From Dehalococcoidia bacterium (lineage in GTDB: Bacteria > Chloroflexota > Dehalococcoidia > GIF9 > AB-539-J10), in NCBI GenBank assembly GCA_016930935.1, contig JAFGFT010000050.1, positions 1 through 55,341 on the forward strand: a stretch of DNA of 55,341 nucleotides. The letters are read 5' to 3'. Shown here in pieces: positions 52,242-55,341 of the stretch. Within the stretch, counting starts at the first letter, position 1. The number at the start of each line of letters is the position of its first letter. The position numbers were made by a program, and so were the translations under genes. The notes under the pieces were generated by a model. The model made no database searches and had not been told where the DNA came from. It was given only the letters and a program-made list of their open reading frames with translations.

Positions 52242-53395
52242 ATGAACCGGTCCTTGAGGCGCCGGATGACTTCATCCACGCTGTCTCCTCTCTCTTGAAT
52301 CCGTTGTATCCCTTCCGCCACCCGGTTGAACTTGTCCGTGTCGTGCAGGTCTGCCAGCGTCTCGTACAATCCCATCCTTCGGCCGAGCTGGAAGTTCAGT
52401 CTCTCGTCGTCGGGGAGCGACAGGTACTCGTTGATGATGGCCAGACACGCTGGTTTCGCTTCGGGGAACTGACCCTCAAGGTCCATCAGCAGGTTAAGGA
52501 TATGGTCGCTCTTGAGTTGACTCGTGACTTCGAGCCTCTCGATAATACCCGCTATCTCCCTGACCACATCGTCTTCACTCTGGAGCAGGAAGCTGCCGTC
52601 CTGCACTCGTTCCCACAGCGGCATGGTCGGAGTGACGTGCAGACTGCGGAACCTGATGAAATCCGGATTGATTTCGTTGAGCACGCGAGCTGTCTCTACT
52701 GTGTGACCTTCCGCCATAGCCTGACCACCCAACCCCGGCATCACGTACTCGGACAGGGAGAAGCCAGCCTCGACAAGCTTCTGTCCCGCGGAGATCTGCT
52801 GGGCGGCGGTGGTTCCCTTCTGGATATAGTCGAGAAGAGGGTCATACCCGGTCTCGAGTCCGATGTGGATGCGCACGAGGCCTGCCTCTCGTATCTCCTT
52901 GAGTTCTTCAAGTGTTTTGTGCGCGGCTGTGTGGGACCGGCTGTAAGTGGTCACTCTCTCCAGACTGGGGAATCGGTCGTACAGGTGCTGGAGCGTTGCC
53001 ACCATGTCGGGCGTACGCATGATGAGCGAATTGGAGTCCTGCAGGAATGCTGATACGCCGCCTGCGTAGAGAAACAATGCAACGTTGTGCAGACACGGGT
53101 CACCGTATCCCTGGCTGAGGAGTGTAGCCGCGGCCTGTCGTACATCTCCTCCAAGGCCTAACTGGTGTGATGCTTCCACGATGTAGTCGCGCATCGCGGC
53201 TGCTTCATCGATGTCATGCACTATCTCCTCCATACTACGGAGCGAGAAAGTCGTGCCCTTGTAGCAGTGACAGAAGAGACACTTGTTCCACGGACAGTTG
53301 CGGGTAACACGTATCAGGAGGGAGAAAGCCTCGCTTGGCGGGCGAATCGGTCCAAGTTCGAATCCGGTCGGTATGCCTCTTTCTTTCATCTGCAT
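52238..53395 (-). CDS. Radical SAM protein with CX4CX2C cluster motif
   Basis: This 385-residue protein is a radical SAM enzyme of unknown function. The cluster motif reads CPWNKCLFC (Cys34, Cys39, Cys42), CX4CX2C instead of CX3CX2C, with an extra Cys44. The GGE-like motif is replaced by FLQDSNSLI, and HIGLETGYDPLL near residue 180 is a typical SAM-binding strand. The C-terminal third is helical. No substrate-defining domain is seen. ATG 53395 is chosen because TACAAT lies seven bases before it; ATG 53389 is the alternative. It ends against elp3 and is divergent from the HAD gene. Confidence 0.82.
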   Translation of the reverse strand: MQMKERGIPTGFELGPIRPPSEAFSLLIRVTRNCPWNKCLFCHCYKGTTFSLRSMEEIVHDIDEAAAMRDYIVEASHQLGLGGDVRQAAATLLSQGYGDPCLHNVALFLYAGGVSAFLQDSNSLIMRTPDMVATLQHLYDRFPSLERVTTYSRSHTAAHKTLEELKEIREAGLVRIHIGLETGYDPLLDYIQKGTTAAQQISAGQKLVEAGFSLSEYVMPGLGGQAMAEGHTVETARVLNEINPDFIRFRSLHVTPTMPLWERVQDGSFLLQSEDDVVREIAGIIERLEVTSQLKSDHILNLLMDLEGQFPEAKPACLAIINEYLSLPDDERLNFQLGRRMGLYETLADLHDTDKFNRVAEGIQRIQERGDSVDEVIRRLKDRFI

Positions 53396-53402
53396 TCCAC
53401 GC

Positions 53403-53431
53403 ATTGTATCGGTGAGGGTGCCTCAGGGCAA
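53403..53431 (-). promoter_or_regulatory. Promoter of the radical SAM gene (leaderless type)
   Basis: On the minus strand TTGCCC (53426-53431) and TACAAT (53403-53408) are 17 bases apart; TACAAT ends seven bases before the ATG at 53395. The opposite strand has a weaker TACGAT (53460-53465) 11 bases before the HAD gene. Confidence 0.5.
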
Positions 53432-53476
53432 ACTCGTGGGCGCCGGTGCCTTCCTGTGCTACGATTTCTGCTGACA

Positions 53477-54118
53477 ATGTCTACCACTGCCGCCAGTATT
53501 CGGTTCGTATCGTTCGACGCGGAAGGAACGCTTGCCACTCACGCGTTCACGCGCCGGTTCATGAGGCAGGTAGTACCGTCTATCTACGCACGGACCCATC
53601 GGATGGGATTCGAGGAAGCAGTGGAACAGGTGTTCTCTGAGTATGAGAGCATCGGCAGTGCGAAGAAGGAGTGGTATGACATCCAGTACTGGTTTCACCG
53701 CTTCGGCCTCGGTTCGCCGTTCGCTGCCATCGAGGAGTATCGCACGGAGATTGAGTTATATCCGGAAGTGAGGGCCGTGCTTGAAGGACTCAGCGGACGT
53801 TTCACGCTGGTGGTTGCTTCTTCAACACCACTGGAATTCTTGCGGCCTCTACTGAGGGACGTGGAGCATCACTTCGTGCGGCTGTTCTCCTCGACCTCGG
53901 AATGCGGCAAAGTGAAGGATAGGGAGTTCTTCAGTTGGATTGCAGCGGAACTTGATGCCGATCCGTGCGAGATAGTACACGTGGGGGATAGCTGGCATGG
54001 TGATGTGGTCAGTGCGCTCGAGGCGGGCTTGAAGGCATACCACCTGGATAGGTCCCTCGCGTGCAGAGGTTCTCTGGGCAGCCTGCAGGAATTCTCACAG
54101 TTGCTGTCGTCCGATTGA
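53477..54118 (+). CDS. HAD-superfamily hydrolase (REG-2-like)
   Basis: This 213-residue hydrolase has the HAD nucleophile motif FDAEGTL: Asp14 is kept but the general acid/base aspartate two residues later is Glu16, as in REG-2-like members. Motif II is VVASSTP, the lysine of motif III is in GKVKDREFF, and motif IV is HVGDSWHGDV. A helical cap follows motif I. Substrate is unknown; phosphatase activity with altered acid/base is likely. The ATG at 53477 lies just after a weak promoter; a longer frame reaching back to 53216 overlaps the divergent gene and is rejected. Confidence 0.87.
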   Translation: MSTTAASIRFVSFDAEGTLATHAFTRRFMRQVVPSIYARTHRMGFEEAVEQVFSEYESIGSAKKEWYDIQYWFHRFGLGSPFAAIEEYRTEIELYPEVRAVLEGLSGRFTLVVASSTPLEFLRPLLRDVEHHFVRLFSSTSECGKVKDREFFSWIAAELDADPCEIVHVGDSWHGDVVSALEAGLKAYHLDRSLACRGSLGSLQEFSQLLSSD

Positions 54119-54212
54119 GTCCGATTGAGCAGTCTGCTACGTGAATGCTGTCACAGGCGTACCCGAGGAGCATCATCCTGACGTGCACGTTGTGAGGATG
54201 TGGTATGCACAT

Positions 54213-54241
54213 TTGACAATCGGGGTTGGTCGTATTAACAT
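54213..54241 (+). promoter_or_regulatory. Promoter of the trpB2 T-box transcript
   Basis: A perfect TTGACA (54213-54218) is followed after 17 bases by TAACAT (54236-54241). Transcription would begin near 54248, about 50 bases before stem I of the T-box. No gene is seen in 54119-54212. Confidence 0.65.
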
Positions 54242-54298
54242 GCCGACAACTGAATATAGTACAGGCGTTGAACCGGAATAGTACAACCAGAGGCGAGG

Positions 54299-54528
54299 TT
54301 CAGAGAGTCGGGTAAGGTGTGAGCCGATACCTGCGCAGGGTTGGAATGGGCCGGGGAGCCCCAGACTGAAGGGCGTTATGCTCGTGTAGGTCTTGGCGCA
54401 AGGGCAGCGTTATCGAAGCCCAGGGTATAACCGCAAGGTAGTACCTGCAGAGATTGGTCGAAAGACCAGAAAGAGGGTGGCACCGCGAAGCAGGAGTCTC
54501 TCGCCCCTCGGCGAGAGACTCTTTTTTT
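54299..54528 (+). promoter_or_regulatory. T-box riboswitch (tryptophan specifier) controlling trpB2
   Basis: The leader senses uncharged tRNA. The diagnostic T-box AGGGTGGCACCGCG is at 54474-54487. Stem I closes through TTCAG (54299-54303) with CTGAA (54366-54370) and contains AGAGAGT on its 5' side. On the 3' side the typical GGAA-codon-GGGAGC arrangement gives the specifier TGG (54347-54349), tryptophan, in agreement with the downstream trpB2. The terminator lies just after the T-box; an uncharged tRNA-Trp would pair with the bulge TGGCA and favour the antiterminator. Specifier placement is by pattern, not by structure calculation. Confidence 0.92.
54494..54528 (+). terminator. Regulated terminator of the T-box
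   Basis: GAGTCTCTCGCC (54494-54505) pairs perfectly with GGCGAGAGACTC (54510-54521) and is followed by seven T. It is the default-off terminator of the T-box. Confidence 0.95.
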
Positions 54529-54543
54529 GTTATGGAGGTGACC

Positions 54544-54588
54544 ATGGTTTTGCCCGGGAGGAGTTGGCGCCGCCGGCGCCAGAAGTGA
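54544..54588 (+). CDS. Possible 14-residue leader peptide with one Trp codon
   Basis: Between the T-box terminator and trpB2 lies a mini-[17 protein letters not shown], with GGAGG (54534-54538) five bases before its ATG. It has one Trp codon (54565-54567) followed by four Arg codons. TGGCGCC (54565-54571) and GGCGCCA (54575-54581) form a tight hairpin beginning exactly at the Trp codon. This could give a second, translation-dependent control, or be chance. No second terminator is seen before trpB2. Confidence 0.35.
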   Translation: MVLPGRSWRRRRQK

Positions 54589-54637
54589 GTTGACGCACAA
54601 CAGCGAGTGGCCAAATAGACAGATATGGAGGAAACCG

Positions 54638-55341
54638 ATGACAGAGAATACCGTGAAGTACAACCTTAGTGAGAAGGACCTCCCTCGCCATTGGTACAAC
54701 ATCCAGGCTGACCTGCCTGTGCCTATGGCTCCTGGCCTGCATCCCGTGACGGGCAAGCCGCTCACCCCTGATGACCTGGCGCCTTTGTTCCCCATGGAAT
54801 GCATCAAGCAGGAAGTGAGTACCGAGCGCTGGATTGAGATTCCTGATGAAGTGCGGGACATCTATCGCATGTGGAGACCGACAACCCTGTTCCGTGCGCG
54901 CCGACTTGAGAAACTGCTGGATACGCCGGCAAAGATATTCTACAAGTATGAAGGTGTGAGTCCTGCGGGAAGTCACAAGCCCAACACGGCGGTTGCTCAG
55001 GCGTACTACAACAAGAAGGAAGGCATCAAGCGAATCGTGACCGAGACCGGTGCCGGACAGTGGGGCAGTGCGCTCTCTTTCGCCGGCGCGATGTTCGGAA
55101 TAGAGATCAAGGTATTTATGGTCAGGGTCAGCTATGACCAGAAGCCGTATCGTCGCATCATGATGGAGGCGTGGGGTGGACACTGTGTCTCCAGTCCCAG
55201 CACTGAGACGGCGGTAGGCCGCGCAATGCTGTCGCAGGACCCTGATTGTCCCGGAAGCCTCGGTCTCGCCATCAGCGAGGCTGTTGAAGAAGCCATGTCT
55301 CGTGATGATTCACACTATTCCCTGGGCAGCGTGCTCAATCA
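54638..55341 (+). CDS. trpB2: Tryptophan synthase beta chain, TrpB2 type (partial)
   Basis: The gene runs off the right edge after 234 codons. It encodes the PLP enzyme that joins indole and serine to make tryptophan. The N-terminal extension ([21 protein letters not shown]), GRPTPL-equivalent [12 protein letters not shown] and the PLP lysine in [12 protein letters not shown] are typical of the TrpB2 branch, which is common in archaea and often lacks TrpA partnership. GGAGG precedes the ATG. It is controlled by the tryptophan T-box. Whether other trp genes follow cannot be seen. Confidence 0.92.
   Translation, partial: MTENTVKYNLSEKDLPRHWYNIQADLPVPMAPGLHPVTGKPLTPDDLAPLFPMECIKQEVSTERWIEIPDEVRDIYRMWRPTTLFRARRLEKLLDTPAKIFYKYEGVSPAGSHKPNTAVAQAYYNKKEGIKRIVTETGAGQWGSALSFAGAMFGIEIKVFMVRVSYDQKPYRRIMMEAWGGHCVSSPSTETAVGRAMLSQDPDCPGSLGLAISEAVEEAMSRDDSHYSLGSVLN

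Noticed and set aside
1-55341. CRISPR arrays, insertion sequences, tRNA or rRNA genes
   Set aside because: No regularly spaced repeats, transposase-like proteins, terminal inverted repeats or cloverleaf sequences were recognised by eye; a tRNA scan was not possible.

Overview
This window looks like chromosomal core plus surface-biology DNA from a bacterium, most plausibly an uncultivated anaerobic member of the Chloroflexota (Dehalococcoidia-like). That placement is inference. Bacterial markers are a release factor 2 gene with the classic CTT TGA C frameshift site, a T-box riboswitch, CoaE, and a bacterial type IV pilus apparatus with PilB, PilC, PilT and PilD. They sit beside genes of archaeal flavour: V-type ATPase subunits, a KDG kinase/KDG aldolase pair, a tubulin-like GTPase, a stand-alone Elp3, an archaeal-style winged-helix regulator and TrpB2. 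No insertion sequence, CRISPR array, tRNA or rRNA was recognised.

Layout. 28-2835 (minus): the H-I-K end of a V-type ATPase operon running off the left edge. 3099-6815 (plus): KDG kinase, KDG-type aldolase, endonuclease V, RF2. 6815-9551: a secreted gluzincin and a peptide-binding lipoprotein. 9571-13531: coaE, two parts of the AmmeMemoRadiSam system, and a PhoU-like/PiT phosphate pair. 13591-17484 (minus): an atypical LuxR regulator, an acidic IPT-repeat surface protein and a tubulin-like GTPase. 17803-20894: an MBL hydrolase, an unknown protein, prepilin peptidase and the major pilin. 21191-30883: a surface-glycan operon (GT2, GT4, methyltransferase, flippase-like protein, two tandem GT-C paralogues, UDP-sugar dehydrogenase). 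31488-40822 (minus): two type IV pilus operons, pilO-pilMN-pilT and pilB-pilC-pilV-pilW-beta-helix pilin. 40913-44110: a large BNR/FN3 surface protein. 44325-46907: two small regulators and a GH3-family adenylating enzyme. 47107-50142: a 7TM-GAF-GAF-GGDEF-HD-GYP c-di-GMP enzyme. 50161-54118: a Trm9-like methyltransferase head-to-head with Elp3, a radical SAM protein and a HAD hydrolase. 54213-55341: a tryptophan T-box and the start of trpB2.

How the parts fit. Pilin, prepilin peptidase, motors (PilB, PilT), platform (PilC), alignment proteins (PilM-N fusion, PilO) and minor pilins form a nearly complete outer-membrane-independent type IV pilus system; no secretin was seen. The glycan operon next to the pilin could decorate pili or the two membrane-anchored surface proteins. 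The c-di-GMP enzyme is a natural regulator of pili. Elp3 with a Trm9-like enzyme predicts a eukaryote-style mcm5U34 tRNA pathway, the most striking pairing here.

Many genes that start their own transcripts have a -10-like hexamer only 6-11 bases before the start codon and no ribosome-binding site, so leaderless mRNAs are probably common. Downstream operon genes mostly have Shine-Dalgarno sequences.
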